From Pigmentiphaga kullae (GTDB lineage Bacteria > Pseudomonadota > Gammaproteobacteria > Burkholderiales > Burkholderiaceae_B), in NCBI RefSeq assembly GCF_004216695.1, contig NZ_SGXC01000001.1:2666001-2730000 (forward strand): a stretch of 64,000 nt of DNA, in the 5' to 3' direction. The translations under genes and the position numbers were made by a program. Below are positions 45,423 to 57,152 of this stretch, piece by piece (the stretch's first letter is position 1; every line of letters starts with the position of its first letter). The notes below the pieces were generated by a model, which saw only the letters and a program-made list of their open reading frames with translations, did not search any database and had not been told where the DNA came from.

Positions 45423-47087
45423 ATGGTCAATTCATGGCAGCTTCGTGCCGCGCGGAGCATGGCGCGCCGTCGGGATGGGGCGATATTGCCTCCGGTGTCT
45501 ACCGAACTGCTCTACCTTCTTTTGAGTGTGTACTTCGCGTTGTGGGCGAATCAGGTTTTCTGGGAGAAGTTCCTCGAAGCCGCAGGTTTGAGCCTGACGG
45601 CAGCGCCGCGAGTCACCGTAGGCCTTTTCGTGGTGTTGGTGGGGGTGCACTGGCTACTTATGCTGTGCTTTGTCCCTCGGATTCTTGCTAAGCCAGTGGG
45701 AATCTCATTGTTGATCGTTACGCCCTTCGCGGTTTATTTCATGCGTGAATTCGGCGTGTACTTCGACAAGTCGATGCTCCGGAACGTCGTAGAAACCGAC
45801 ACCAGGGAGGCCCGCGAACTACTGGGAAATATCATCCTCTGGCTTCAGGTGTGTCTGTACGGCGTTGTCCCCGCAGCGGTCTTCGCTTTGTGGCCACAGT
45901 CGCCGGCGCGGGGTACTGCATTGGCCCTCTTTCACCGTGCGGGTTGGGCCGTAGCGTGTGTTGTGATCGTCGGGTTGGCGATGTGGTCGATCTCCGCCAT
46001 TGCGGTCCCGGTCTTTCGCGACAAGAGGGAGTTGCGCTACCTGGTGACGCCGGCAAACTATCTCGTCTCGGTTGCGAGAGTGCTGGGCGAGCAAACCTAC
46101 GAGCCCGAGGTATTGGAGCCGATTGCCAGCGACGCCATCCGTGGGGAAGCGGCAAGCAATCGCCGTCCGCGCGTGTTTGTCGTGATCGTGGGCGAGACGG
46201 TTCGAGCGGCGAATTGGGGATTGAACGGCTATCGGCGTCAGACCACGCCTCAGTTGCAGAGGCGGGATGTTTATAATTTTCCGGATGTCGAGAGTTGTGG
46301 CACGAGCACCGCGGTTTCTCTGCCATGCATGTTCTCGCTTTCCGGTAGACGCCAGCACGACGAGGCTGTCATCCGTCGAAGCGAATCCGTGCTCCATGTC
46401 CTGCAGCGGACAGGTGTCGATACGCTTTGGCGAGACAACCAGTCAGGCTGCAAAGGTGTGTGCAGAGGACTCCCTTTCGAATCCATGGCCAGTCTTGGCG
46501 CATGTCCTGCGGGCTTGTGTTACGACGAGAGCCTGCTGGATGGGCTTGTTGATCGCATTGGCTCGTCGCAGCGCGACTTCGTCGTGGTGCTGCATATGAT
46601 GGGTAATCACGGCCCTCGCTACTATTTGCGATATCCACCGGCATTTCAGCGCTGGGCGCCCGTGTGTACTACAGCCAATCTGGCGCAGTGCTCGAGGGAA
46701 TCCATCGTCAACGCCTATGACAACGGTGTGGCCTACGCCGACCATGTCGTGGCGAGAGCGATCGACATGTTGGTAAACCTGGACAGTCACGATGCCGGAT
46801 TGCTATTTGTCTCTGATCACGGAGAGTCGCTCGGCGAGAACAATGTCTATCTTCACGGGCTGCCCCACCTGATTGCGCCGGCGTTTCAGAAAAAGGTGCC
46901 GCAAGTGCTGTGGCTGTCTCCAGCCTTGAAGAAAAGCCTGAATGTGGATATGGCGTGCCTGGACGGGATCAGCAGACAGCCGACTTCACACGACAGTCTG
47001 TCGCATCTCCTGCTAGGCATGATGAACATCAAGACTGAGCGCTACGAGCCAAGCCTTGATTTCCTCGGAGGATGTTCGAAGCGCTGA
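45423..47087 (+). CDS. eptA: EptA/MCR-type phosphoethanolamine transferase
   Basis: A 554-residue inner-membrane enzyme adding phosphoethanolamine to lipid A. About five N-terminal membrane segments are followed by the periplasmic alkaline-phosphatase-like domain. The catalytic threonine is Thr294 in ESCGTSTAVSLPCMFS, zinc ligands are near SDHGESLGEN and the HG of YLHGLPH, and paired cysteines (SC/PC, CKGVC, CPAGLC, CTTANLAQC) match the disulfides of EptA/MCR proteins. Such enzymes give polymyxin tolerance. It stands alone, convergent with the P-type ATPase gene. Confidence 0.92.
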   Translation: MVNSWQLRAARSMARRRDGAILPPVSTELLYLLLSVYFALWANQVFWEKFLEAAGLSLTAAPRVTVGLFVVLVGVHWLLMLCFVPRILAKPVGISLLIVTPFAVYFMREFGVYFDKSMLRNVVETDTREARELLGNIILWLQVCLYGVVPAAVFALWPQSPARGTALALFHRAGWAVACVVIVGLAMWSISAIAVPVFRDKRELRYLVTPANYLVSVARVLGEQTYEPEVLEPIASDAIRGEAASNRRPRVFVVIVGETVRAANWGLNGYRRQTTPQLQRRDVYNFPDVESCGTSTAVSLPCMFSLSGRRQHDEAVIRRSESVLHVLQRTGVDTLWRDNQSGCKGVCRGLPFESMASLGACPAGLCYDESLLDGLVDRIGSSQRDFVVVLHMMGNHGPRYYLRYPPAFQRWAPVCTTANLAQCSRESIVNAYDNGVAYADHVVARAIDMLVNLDSHDAGLLFVSDHGESLGENNVYLHGLPHLIAPAFQKKVPQVLWLSPALKKSLNVDMACLDGISRQPTSHDSLSHLLLGMMNIKTERYEPSLDFLGGCSKR

Positions 47088-47096
47088 CAAAAGCGC

Positions 47097-49568
<2,472 letters not shown>

Positions 49569-49695
49569 GTCTTGGCGCCTCGGTAGTGAGATGACGCCAG
49601 TATAGGGAGGTGAGAGCGGTTTGATGAGGGTTTGATATTCGTCGCCGATAATGAGGCAAAATCGAAACCTGTCCGCGTTCGCACTGTCCTCCAGC

Positions 49696-50313
49696 ATGAA
49701 AGATTTTCTGCTCTCGCTTCACGCCCGCTTGCCTCGATGGGCGGATAACTGGTTAGATGCGCTGGTCGTCGCGTTTCAGATCGGTGCCATCGTTTTCGCG
49801 GCCTGGGTGGTCGCGCGACTCGCACGCCACCTGGTTGCGAGACTGACCGCTACCTATGCTTTGCCCGCAAAGGTGGCGCTTCTGTCGCGCCGCGTGTTGG
49901 CATTCATCGTCTACGGCGGTGCACTCTTATGGTCGTTGGAGCGCCTAGGCGTGTCCGGAATGGCGTTGTGGGCCGCTTTTACGGGCTTCGCCACGGTGGC
50001 CGCCGTGGCGTTCTTCGCCGCCTGGAGCGTTCTTTCGAACTTGTTTTGTGCGCTGCTGATTTTTACAACTCGTACGTTTCGGGCGGGAGACCTGGTGGAA
50101 TTGCTCGAGTCGGGGGACAAGCCGGGTTTGCGTGGACGAGTGGTAGATATCAACTTGGTGTACACCACTTTGCTGGAAAGCGGAGACCAGACCAACGGCA
50201 CAACGCTTCAGCTACCCAACAGTCTGTTTTTCCAGCGGGCATTGCGCCGTTGGCATGGCGCTGCCGAGGCGGGGAACCCTCCTGCCATAGAGATCCACCG
50301 CTCTGGTCCGTGA
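49696..50313 (+). CDS. small MscS-family mechanosensitive channel
   Basis: A 205-residue MscS-like protein. Three membrane helices (about residues 20-110) lead to the pore segment FTGFATVAAVAFFAAWSVLSN and the beta domain (FRAGDLVELLESG, VVDINLVYTTL, TTLQLPNSLFFQRAL). The C-terminal domain of full-length MscS is missing, as in short family members. ATG 49696 is used; ATG 49651 is possible. It is divergent from the metal ATPase and 185 bp ahead of czcI, so it may protect the envelope in the same stress. Confidence 0.87.
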   Translation: MKDFLLSLHARLPRWADNWLDALVVAFQIGAIVFAAWVVARLARHLVARLTATYALPAKVALLSRRVLAFIVYGGALLWSLERLGVSGMALWAAFTGFATVAAVAFFAAWSVLSNLFCALLIFTTRTFRAGDLVELLESGDKPGLRGRVVDINLVYTTLLESGDQTNGTTLQLPNSLFFQRALRRWHGAAEAGNPPAIEIHRSGP

Positions 50314-50435
50314 CCGTTGCAGCAGGGACACGGCAGTGTCCCCAAACAGTTGTTGACCCTGTAGCTGCTTCAGGGTTTTAAATGGCTTTCAGCGAGTTAG
50401 TCCGCTCGTTGAAATTCGTTGATGCAGCGCGGAAA

Positions 50436-50451
50436 ATGACAGAAATGTCAT
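50436..50451 (+). promoter_or_regulatory. candidate operator upstream of czcI
   Basis: ATGACAGAAATGTCAT is a palindrome (ATGACA / TGTCAT) followed by a half-copy GTTTGTCAGTTG 11 bp later. It lies 48 bp before the czcI ATG, where a CzcR or other response regulator could bind. A CzcS-like kinase is present at the right end of the window. Confidence 0.5.
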
Positions 50452-50498
50452 CAAACTGTTTGTCAGTTGCGTTGCCGGTCTCCAGTAAACTTGCAGCC

Positions 50499-50843
50499 AT
50501 GCGCCGACTATTCGTCCTCCTTCTTATTCTGCTAGTGCCCTTCCAGGCTACCTGGGCGGTATCGGCACGATATTGCGAGCACGAGGCCGAGCAGGTGGTG
50601 TCTTCCCACTTCGGACATCACAAGCATGTTCATATGGGCGAGGATGTCGAGCAGGCTGACGGTGGCTGGTCGCACGCGGATTGCATGGTGTGCCACCTGG
50701 TTGCCAGCCACGCGGTTTTCCCCGTCTTGTCTCTTGCCCCGGCTGGATCTGTCACGGTCGCATTGACCGCTCCTGCCAACTGGTTGCCTCTATCGGGTCC
50801 AGTGTCTCAACCTGAACGGCCACAGTGGCCGCCTCTCGTCTAG
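50499..50843 (+). CDS. czcI: CzcI-type metal-resistance periplasmic protein
   Basis: A 114-residue protein with a signal peptide (RRLFVLLLILLVPFQATWAVSA), a YCEHE motif, a His-rich stretch (HFGHHKHVHMGED) and a CMVCHLVASH motif. This is the CzcI pattern of czcICBA operons, thought to fine-tune efflux. ATG 50499 is the start. It is 70 bp ahead of czcC, probably in one operon with it. Confidence 0.85.
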   Translation: MRRLFVLLLILLVPFQATWAVSARYCEHEAEQVVSSHFGHHKHVHMGEDVEQADGGWSHADCMVCHLVASHAVFPVLSLAPAGSVTVALTAPANWLPLSGPVSQPERPQWPPLV

Positions 50844-50913
50844 TTACTCGGCGAGACGTTCCTCCTTTTTCCTGTCTCGCCGAATTTCCCGACATTGTTT
50901 CAGGTGAAATTCG

Positions 50914-52158
50914 ATGCGATCCTTAGTACTGTGGTTGGCGCTGGTCGCCAACCCCATCGTGCCTGCCTTGGCACAACCATTCTCCAGTGCGCCTCCTGCC
51001 GTTGCTGCCGAGCCCGCAGCTCCGCTGACGCTCGATGTCGCGCTCGCACTGAGCGCCAGTCAGAACGCAGCCTTGCAGGCCGCGGCGAAAGAAGTCGATG
51101 CGCTCGACGGCAGCATTACGCAGGCAGGGCTGTTACCCAACCCCGAGCTATCCCTCAGTATGGAGGATACGCGCAGGGAGACGCGGACTACCGCTGCACA
51201 GATCGGCATTCCGATCGAGCTGGGTGGTAAGCGGACGGCCCGAGTGGTGGCTGCTCAGCGGGCTCAGAACGTTGCCGTCGCGAATCTGACGTTGGCCCGC
51301 GCCAACGTTCGTGCGGCGACAGTCGGCGCCTTTTTCGAGGTGCTGATTGCGCAGGAAGGTGTGGAGTTGGCGCAAGCTTCCTATGGTGTTGCGCAGAAGG
51401 CGACCGACATTGCCAAGCGCCGCGTGGCGTCCGGCAAGGTGCCGCCGTTGGAAGAGACCCGCGCCACTGTCGAACAGGGCAACGCCGAACTTGCATTGAC
51501 TGACGCGCGGGCTCGTCTCGAGGGGGCGCGTCGATTCCTGGTCGCGCTCTGGGGTGGCAGCGAGCCGGCATTTATCCGTGCGGTTGGCGATCTCGAGCAA
51601 TTGCCGGATCGTGGACCCGTTGATGTGCTGTTGAGAGACCTGGGTAGCGCGCCCGAGCTTGTTGCTGGAAGGCTGGAGATCGAGCGTCGAAAGGCGGTAG
51701 TCGATGTGGAGCGTTCCAAGCAATATCCCGACGTGACGATATCGGCCGGTAGTCAGCGGAGCAACGATCTTGGCAGGAATCAGACGCTGATCGGCGTGTC
51801 GATCCCGTTGCCGTTCTTCAACCGGAACCAAGGCAATCTCTACGAGGCCAAGGTGCGGGCTGACCAAGCGCAGGACCAGTACCGCTCTGTCGAGATAGCG
51901 ATGCGCAACGAGCTTTCCCAGGCGGCAATTCGTCTGTCGCAGGCAAGAGCCGGAGCGCAGATGTTGCGGAATACCTTGCTTCCAGGGGCTCAGCAGGCCT
52001 ACGACGTCGCGACGAAGGGATTCGAAGCAGGCAAGTTCAGCTTTATCGATGTGCTCGACGCTCAGCGCACCTTGTTCCAGTCTCGAATTCGCTATCTGAC
52101 CACACTGGCCGATTCCTATCAGGCTGCCATCGTTATCGACCGAGTGCTCGGTCGCTAA
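50914..52158 (+). CDS. czcC: CzcC outer-membrane efflux channel
   Basis: A 414-residue TolC-family outer-membrane factor with a signal peptide (residues 1-20) and two long helical repeats (about 40-225 and 240-410), including EETRATVEQGNAEL and SFIDVLDAQRTLFQSRI. It forms the exit duct of the Czc tripartite pump for Co, Zn and Cd. It precedes czcB by 9 bp. Confidence 0.93.
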   Translation: MRSLVLWLALVANPIVPALAQPFSSAPPAVAAEPAAPLTLDVALALSASQNAALQAAAKEVDALDGSITQAGLLPNPELSLSMEDTRRETRTTAAQIGIPIELGGKRTARVVAAQRAQNVAVANLTLARANVRAATVGAFFEVLIAQEGVELAQASYGVAQKATDIAKRRVASGKVPPLEETRATVEQGNAELALTDARARLEGARRFLVALWGGSEPAFIRAVGDLEQLPDRGPVDVLLRDLGSAPELVAGRLEIERRKAVVDVERSKQYPDVTISAGSQRSNDLGRNQTLIGVSIPLPFFNRNQGNLYEAKVRADQAQDQYRSVEIAMRNELSQAAIRLSQARAGAQMLRNTLLPGAQQAYDVATKGFEAGKFSFIDVLDAQRTLFQSRIRYLTTLADSYQAAIVIDRVLGR

Positions 52159-52167
52159 GGAACGTAT

Positions 52168-53367
52168 ATGTCGATCACCAAGAAACAGACCATCGTCGCG
52201 GCAGCCATCGTGGCTGCAGGCGGACTCGCCATGTTCGGAATTTTCTATCCGTGGGGCTCCCATGACGCTGGCGATGGCCACGGCCACGGGCAAGAGGGCG
52301 AGAAGAGTGCCGAGTCTAAAGAGGAGGGCCATGACGATGAAGGCGTCATCAAACTCACGGCAGAGCAAATCACTCAGAGCGATATTCAGGTCGCGATCGC
52401 CGCGCCGGGCACGGTGGCGTCTTCCACGCGCTTTCCTGGAGAGATCCGATTCAATGCCGATCGGCTGGCGCATGTCGTGCCGCGCGTGGCAGGCATTGTC
52501 GAAGCTGTCTCCGCCGATCTGGGGCAGACGGTCAAAGGTGGGCAAGTCCTGGCCACGATCGTAAGCGCGAATCTGTCTGATTTGCGGAGTGCGCTGACTA
52601 CTGCCCAGCGGCGCGCAGAGCTCGCCGATCAAACCTACAAGCGCGAGGAGCGTCTGTGGAATGAAAAGGTCTCGGCCGAGCAAGAGTTTCTTCAGGCAAA
52701 GACTGCCCGTGAAGAGGCCAGCATCGCAGTCCAGAACGCCCGTCAGAAGCTGGCGGCTGTCGGCGCCGGCGCTGCGGCTTCCGGCCTGAATCAATACGCG
52801 CTGAGAGCGCCTTTCGAGGGTGTCGTCATCGCCAAGCACATGACCTTGGGCGAAGCGGTCAACGAAACAGACCAAGCGTTCACCATTGCCGATCTGCGAA
52901 CTGTCTGGGCTGAGTTTATCGTTGCGCCCAAGGATCTGCCGGTAGTCGCGGTAGGCGAGAAAGTCCGCATTTCGACCAGCGCCTTCTCGCAGACGACTGA
53001 AGGAACCGTAGGTTACGTCGGGCCTTTGATAGGGGATCAGACCAGGACCGCTACCGCCAGGGTAACGCTGGAGAATCCGGGGTCGCTGTGGCGTCCCGGG
53101 CTGTTTATTACGGCCGAAGTCATGGCGAAGCCGCAACCCGTGGCTATCGCTGTGCCAGCGACCGCGATTCAAACTGTCGATAACTCAAGCACGATTTTCC
53201 TCGCCGTTCCTGAAGGCTTCAAGGCTCAAAAGGTGCAGACCGGACGCACGGACGGTACCTCTGTCGAGGTGACGGGAGGATTGGAGCCGGGGCAGCGATA
53301 TGCGGCCACGAATACTTTCACGCTCAAGGCTGAGCTCGGAAAGAGCGAGGCGGAACACGCCCACTGA
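52168..53367 (+). CDS. czcB: CzcB periplasmic adaptor
   Basis: A 399-residue membrane-fusion protein. An N-terminal membrane anchor (about 8-27) is followed by a His/Asp-rich metal-binding segment (residues 31-60), barrel-sandwich and helical hairpin parts (VVPRVAGIVEAVSADLGQTV, coiled middle at 140-205), and the beta-barrel and membrane-proximal domain near the end. It links CzcA to CzcC and delivers metal. It overlaps nothing and is 56 bp ahead of czcA. Confidence 0.94.
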   Translation: MSITKKQTIVAAAIVAAGGLAMFGIFYPWGSHDAGDGHGHGQEGEKSAESKEEGHDDEGVIKLTAEQITQSDIQVAIAAPGTVASSTRFPGEIRFNADRLAHVVPRVAGIVEAVSADLGQTVKGGQVLATIVSANLSDLRSALTTAQRRAELADQTYKREERLWNEKVSAEQEFLQAKTAREEASIAVQNARQKLAAVGAGAAASGLNQYALRAPFEGVVIAKHMTLGEAVNETDQAFTIADLRTVWAEFIVAPKDLPVVAVGEKVRISTSAFSQTTEGTVGYVGPLIGDQTRTATARVTLENPGSLWRPGLFITAEVMAKPQPVAIAVPATAIQTVDNSSTIFLAVPEGFKAQKVQTGRTDGTSVEVTGGLEPGQRYAATNTFTLKAELGKSEAEHAH

Positions 53368-53423
53368 ACGTCGCCAAGATTGTAAGGCGTTGAACGTACC
53401 TCCAGGCTCTTTCAGGAAGAATC

Positions 53424-56400
53424 ATGTTTGAGAAAATTATTCGTTTTGCCATCGAACAGCGATGGCTGGTCATGCTCGCCGTCATCGGGCTGATCGGTGT
53501 TGGTGCCTACAACTACACGCGTCTGTCCATCGATGCCGTGCCTGACATTACCAACGTTCAGGTGCAGATCAACACGGCCGCTTCGGGATACTCGCCGCTG
53601 GAGACCGAACAGCGCATCACCTTCCCGGTCGAAACTGCCATGGCGGGGTTGCCGAATCTCGAGCAGACACGCTCCTTGTCTCGCTACGGTCTGTCTCAGG
53701 TCACGGTGATCTTTAAAGACGGAACTGACATCTACTTCGCCCGTCAACTGGTCAACCAACGTATCCAGGAGGCTGCGGCGTCTTTGCCAGCCGGTGTCAC
53801 TCCGACGATGGGGCCGATTTCCACCGGCCTGGGCGAGATCTACATGTGGACGGTGGAGGCTGAGCCCGGTGCTAAGAAGGCTGACGGATCCGAGTACACA
53901 CTGACGGATCTGCGAGAGGTCCAGGACTGGATCATCCGTCCGCAGTTGCGAACCGTGCCTGGAGTAACCGAGATCAACACGATCGGTGGCTACGACAAAG
54001 AGTATGTCGTGTCACCCAATCTCGAAAGGCTCGCGGCTTACGGGCTGACCCTCGCCAATGTGGTCGCCGCCCTCGAGACCAACAACGTCAACGTGGGCGC
54101 AGGCTATATCGAGCGAGGAGGGGAGCAATACCTCGTCCGCGCACCTGGCCAGGTCGCCTCGATCGAGGATATTCGCGACATTATCGTCAGTAGCGTGGGC
54201 GGGCAGCCCATTCGTGTCCGAGACCTGGGGGAGGTGGGCATCGGCAAGGAACTGCGTACCGGCGCCGCCACCGAGAACGGTCGTGAAGTCGTTCTGGGTA
54301 CTGTGTTCATGCTGATCGGCGAGAACAGTCGCTCGGTCGCTCAGGCTGTCAACGTGCGCCTGGCCAGCATCAACAAAACACTTCCGCCCGGCGTTAAGGC
54401 GATTACCGTTTACGATCGCACCACGCTTGTCGACAAGGCGATTGCCACCGTCAAGAAGAACCTGGTCGAGGGAGCCGCGCTCGTTATTGTTGTGCTGTTT
54501 CTGTTCCTCGGCAACATACGCGCGGCGCTAATCACCGCGATGGTGATTCCCCTGTCGATGCTGTTCACCTTTACAGGGATGGTAACTTACAAGGTCAGCG
54601 CCAACTTGATGAGTCTCGGGGCGCTCGATTTCGGGATTATCGTGGACGGTGCGGTCGTGATTGTCGAGAACTGCGTTCGTCGGCTGGCCCACGCGCAAGC
54701 GAGTCAGGGGCGGTTGCTGACGAGGTCGGAGCGCTTCCGCGAGGTGTTCGAGGCCGCGCGCGAAGCGCGTCGACCGCTAATATTCGGCCAGTTGATCATC
54801 ATGATCGTGTACCTGCCCATCTTCGCGCTCAGCGGCGTGGAAGGGAAGATGTTCCATCCGATGGCGATCACCGTGGTGTTGGCGCTGCTGGGAGCGATGA
54901 TTCTGTCGATCACCTTCGTCCCCGCCGCGGTCGCTCTGGTTTTGAACAAGAAGGTGGAAGAGAAGGAAAACCGCCTGATGTCGTGGGCTCGTCGTGGCTA
55001 CGAGCCGATGCTGTCGTGGACGCAAGCCAACCCGTTGATCGTGCTTGTATTCGCCGGCGTTGCCATCGTGCTTTCCATGGCCTTGACCACGAAGCTAGGC
55101 GCGGAGTTCATCCCGAACCTGAACGAAGGGGACATCGCTGTTCAAGCGTTGCGTGTGCCGGGTACCAGTCTGACCCAGTCAGTGGCTATGCAGCAACTGC
55201 TCGAGAAGAATATCAAGAAGGTTCCCGAGGTTGACCGGGTTTTTGCACGCGTGGGGACAGCCGAGGTCGCCGCCGACCCGATGCCTCCGAACGCGGCGGA
55301 TACCTACATCATCATGAAGCCGCTCGCGGACTGGCCAAAGCCGAAGCGATCTCATGACCAAGTGCTCGCAGCTATTCAGGAAATTGTTGCGCAGGTGCCT
55401 GGCAACAACTATGAGTTCACGCAGCCAATCCAGATGCGGTTCAATGAGTTGATCTCGGGGGTACGATCGGACGTAGCGGTCAAGATATTCGGGGATGACA
55501 TGGCGCAGCTCGAGCGTTCGGCGGCGGAGGTCGTTGGTGTGCTGTCCAAGGTCGCTGGCTCCGAATCGGTAAAGGCAGAGCAAACGACAGGTCTTCCGAT
55601 GTTGACGATTTCGGTCGACAGGCAGAAGGCGGCCCGGTATGGCGTCAGTATGGTGGAAGTTCAGGAAACAATCGCTACTGCAGTAGGCGGGCGCGAAGCA
55701 GGCATTTTCTTCCAGGGCGATCGTCGATTCGACGTTCTGGTACGTCTGCCTGATGAGGTGCGCAGTGACATTGAAACACTGAAGCGCCTTCCTGTCGCGC
55801 TGCCCAAGAGCGGCGATGCGCGCACCGCATTTGTTCCGTTGTCGGAACTGGCGCTGTTTGATCTGTCGCCGGGGCCCAACCAGATCAGTCGCGAAGACGG
55901 AAAGCGACGCATCGTGGTCAGCGCCAATGTCCGAGGTCGGGATCTCACTTCGTTCGTGACCGAGGCTCAAGATCGAATCGAGGCTTCTGTTCGCTTGCCT
56001 GCAGGGTACTGGTCGACGTGGGGCGGGACGTTCGAGCAACTGCAATCCGCGACGGCTAGATTGCAGATTGTGGTGCCGGTCGCTCTGTTGTTGGTGTTTG
56101 TCCTGCTGTTCGCGATGTTCAGGAACGTCAAGGACGGGCTCATCGTATTTACCGGCATCCCTTTCGCGCTCACCGGAGGCATCCTGTCCTTGTGGCTGAG
56201 AGGAATACCGTTGTCGATTTCCGCCGCTGTTGGCTTTATCGCGCTGTCAGGCGTGGCGGTGCTCAATGGCCTGGTGATGCTGTCCTTCATCCGCTCGTTG
56301 CGTGCTGAAGGCGCGACGCTCGATGACGCGGTTCATACCGGGGCCTTGACTAGACTGAGGCCGGTGTTGATGACGGCACTGGTCGCTTCGCTCGGCTTTG

Positions 56401-56588
56401 TGCCGATGGCATTGGCGACGGGAACCGGCGCCGAAGTCCAGCGCCCGTTGGCGACGGTAGTGATTGGAGGCATCGTTTCTTCAACTGCGCTGACGCTGTT
56501 GGTGCTGCCGTTGCTGTACCGGCTGGTACATCGAAATGAGCGTGATGGGGATCGTGCCGATGCGGCTAATCAGGAGGTGATGGCCTAG
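53424..56588 (+). CDS. czcA: CzcA heavy-metal RND efflux pump
   Basis: A 1054-residue HME-RND pump. The proton-relay motif is DFGIIVDGAVVIVEN with Asp402, Asp408 and Glu415, the same numbering as the well-studied CzcA of Cupriavidus metallidurans. The full twelve-helix architecture and two large periplasmic loops are present. It exports Co2+, Zn2+ and Cd2+ from periplasm or cytoplasm through CzcCB. The stop at 56586-56588 is followed by a hairpin. Confidence 0.96.
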   Translation: MFEKIIRFAIEQRWLVMLAVIGLIGVGAYNYTRLSIDAVPDITNVQVQINTAASGYSPLETEQRITFPVETAMAGLPNLEQTRSLSRYGLSQVTVIFKDGTDIYFARQLVNQRIQEAAASLPAGVTPTMGPISTGLGEIYMWTVEAEPGAKKADGSEYTLTDLREVQDWIIRPQLRTVPGVTEINTIGGYDKEYVVSPNLERLAAYGLTLANVVAALETNNVNVGAGYIERGGEQYLVRAPGQVASIEDIRDIIVSSVGGQPIRVRDLGEVGIGKELRTGAATENGREVVLGTVFMLIGENSRSVAQAVNVRLASINKTLPPGVKAITVYDRTTLVDKAIATVKKNLVEGAALVIVVLFLFLGNIRAALITAMVIPLSMLFTFTGMVTYKVSANLMSLGALDFGIIVDGAVVIVENCVRRLAHAQASQGRLLTRSERFREVFEAAREARRPLIFGQLIIMIVYLPIFALSGVEGKMFHPMAITVVLALLGAMILSITFVPAAVALVLNKKVEEKENRLMSWARRGYEPMLSWTQANPLIVLVFAGVAIVLSMALTTKLGAEFIPNLNEGDIAVQALRVPGTSLTQSVAMQQLLEKNIKKVPEVDRVFARVGTAEVAADPMPPNAADTYIIMKPLADWPKPKRSHDQVLAAIQEIVAQVPGNNYEFTQPIQMRFNELISGVRSDVAVKIFGDDMAQLERSAAEVVGVLSKVAGSESVKAEQTTGLPMLTISVDRQKAARYGVSMVEVQETIATAVGGREAGIFFQGDRRFDVLVRLPDEVRSDIETLKRLPVALPKSGDARTAFVPLSELALFDLSPGPNQISREDGKRRIVVSANVRGRDLTSFVTEAQDRIEASVRLPAGYWSTWGGTFEQLQSATARLQIVVPVALLLVFVLLFAMFRNVKDGLIVFTGIPFALTGGILSLWLRGIPLSISAAVGFIALSGVAVLNGLVMLSFIRSLRAEGATLDDAVHTGALTRLRPVLMTALVASLGFVPMALATGTGAEVQRPLATVVIGGIVSSTALTLLVLPLLYRLVHRNERDGDRADAANQEVMA

Positions 56589-56608
56589 GCAGGGCTATGT
56601 GTGTAGTA

Positions 56609-56634
56609 CGCCTCGGCGGCTTGCCTCCGAGGCG
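56609..56634 (+). terminator. putative terminator of the czc operon
   Basis: CGCCTCGG / CCGAGGCG (56609-56616, 56627-56634) forms an 8-bp stem with a 10-nt loop 20 bp after the czcA stop. The following GAATATTGCTT has only a short T-run, so its strength is unclear. A second dyad GTGTAG / CTACAC (56711-56716, 56723-56728) may be regulatory for gtrA. Confidence 0.55.
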
Positions 56635-56765
56635 GAATATTGCTTGATTGCCGAAACATGACGCCGGGATCTCTTTGACGAATTCTTGATAATTCGTTGA
56701 TCTTGATTTGGTGTAGCTCTCGCTACACTCCCCGGATCCGAATATATCGAACAGGAGGTTCTCTG

Positions 56766-57152
56766 CTGAGAACTTGGATCTGCGCGCACTCGCGTTTGAC
56801 GAGCAGCTACCTGGTAGGCGCGGCTGGCGCCACAGGTGTGCATTGGCTGACGATGTTTTTATTAGTTGTTTGTTCGGTCAACCCCGTCGTCGCCACTTCC
56901 ATTGGCGCTGTGGCGGGAGCCTTCGTCAACTTCGTATGGCAGCGCACGGTAACTTTTGCCAGCACTGGCGCCGCTTCAACGCATGCACTGCATTACGCCT
57001 TATTAGTGTGTGCCAGCTGGTCGTTTAATTCAACGATTTTCAAATGGGTACTCGACAATTTGCCGACGAATGTTGCCTCGGCGCAACTCCTAACTACCGC
57101 GCTCGTAGCCGTTTTCAACTTCTTGATGACGAGATGGATTCTACGGTCATGA
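56766..57152 (+). CDS. GtrA-family membrane protein
   Basis: A 128-residue protein with four membrane helices. YLVGAAGATGVHWLTM, IGAVAGAFVNFVWQRTVTF and LVAVFNFLMTRWIL are the GtrA blocks. GtrA flips or retains a polyprenyl-linked sugar for glycosyltransferases. No ATG fits; the AGGAGG at 56753-56758 points to CTG 56766 (or CTG 56763) as the start, with TTG 56697 less likely. Its stop overlaps the start of the GT2 gene (ATGA). Confidence 0.85.
   Translation: MRTWICAHSRLTSSYLVGAAGATGVHWLTMFLLVVCSVNPVVATSIGAVAGAFVNFVWQRTVTFASTGAASTHALHYALLVCASWSFNSTIFKWVLDNLPTNVASAQLLTTALVAVFNFLMTRWILRS

Noticed and set aside
51148-53172. 674-codon frame antisense to czcC and czcB
   Set aside because: Antisense artefact; czcC and czcB are intact on the plus strand.
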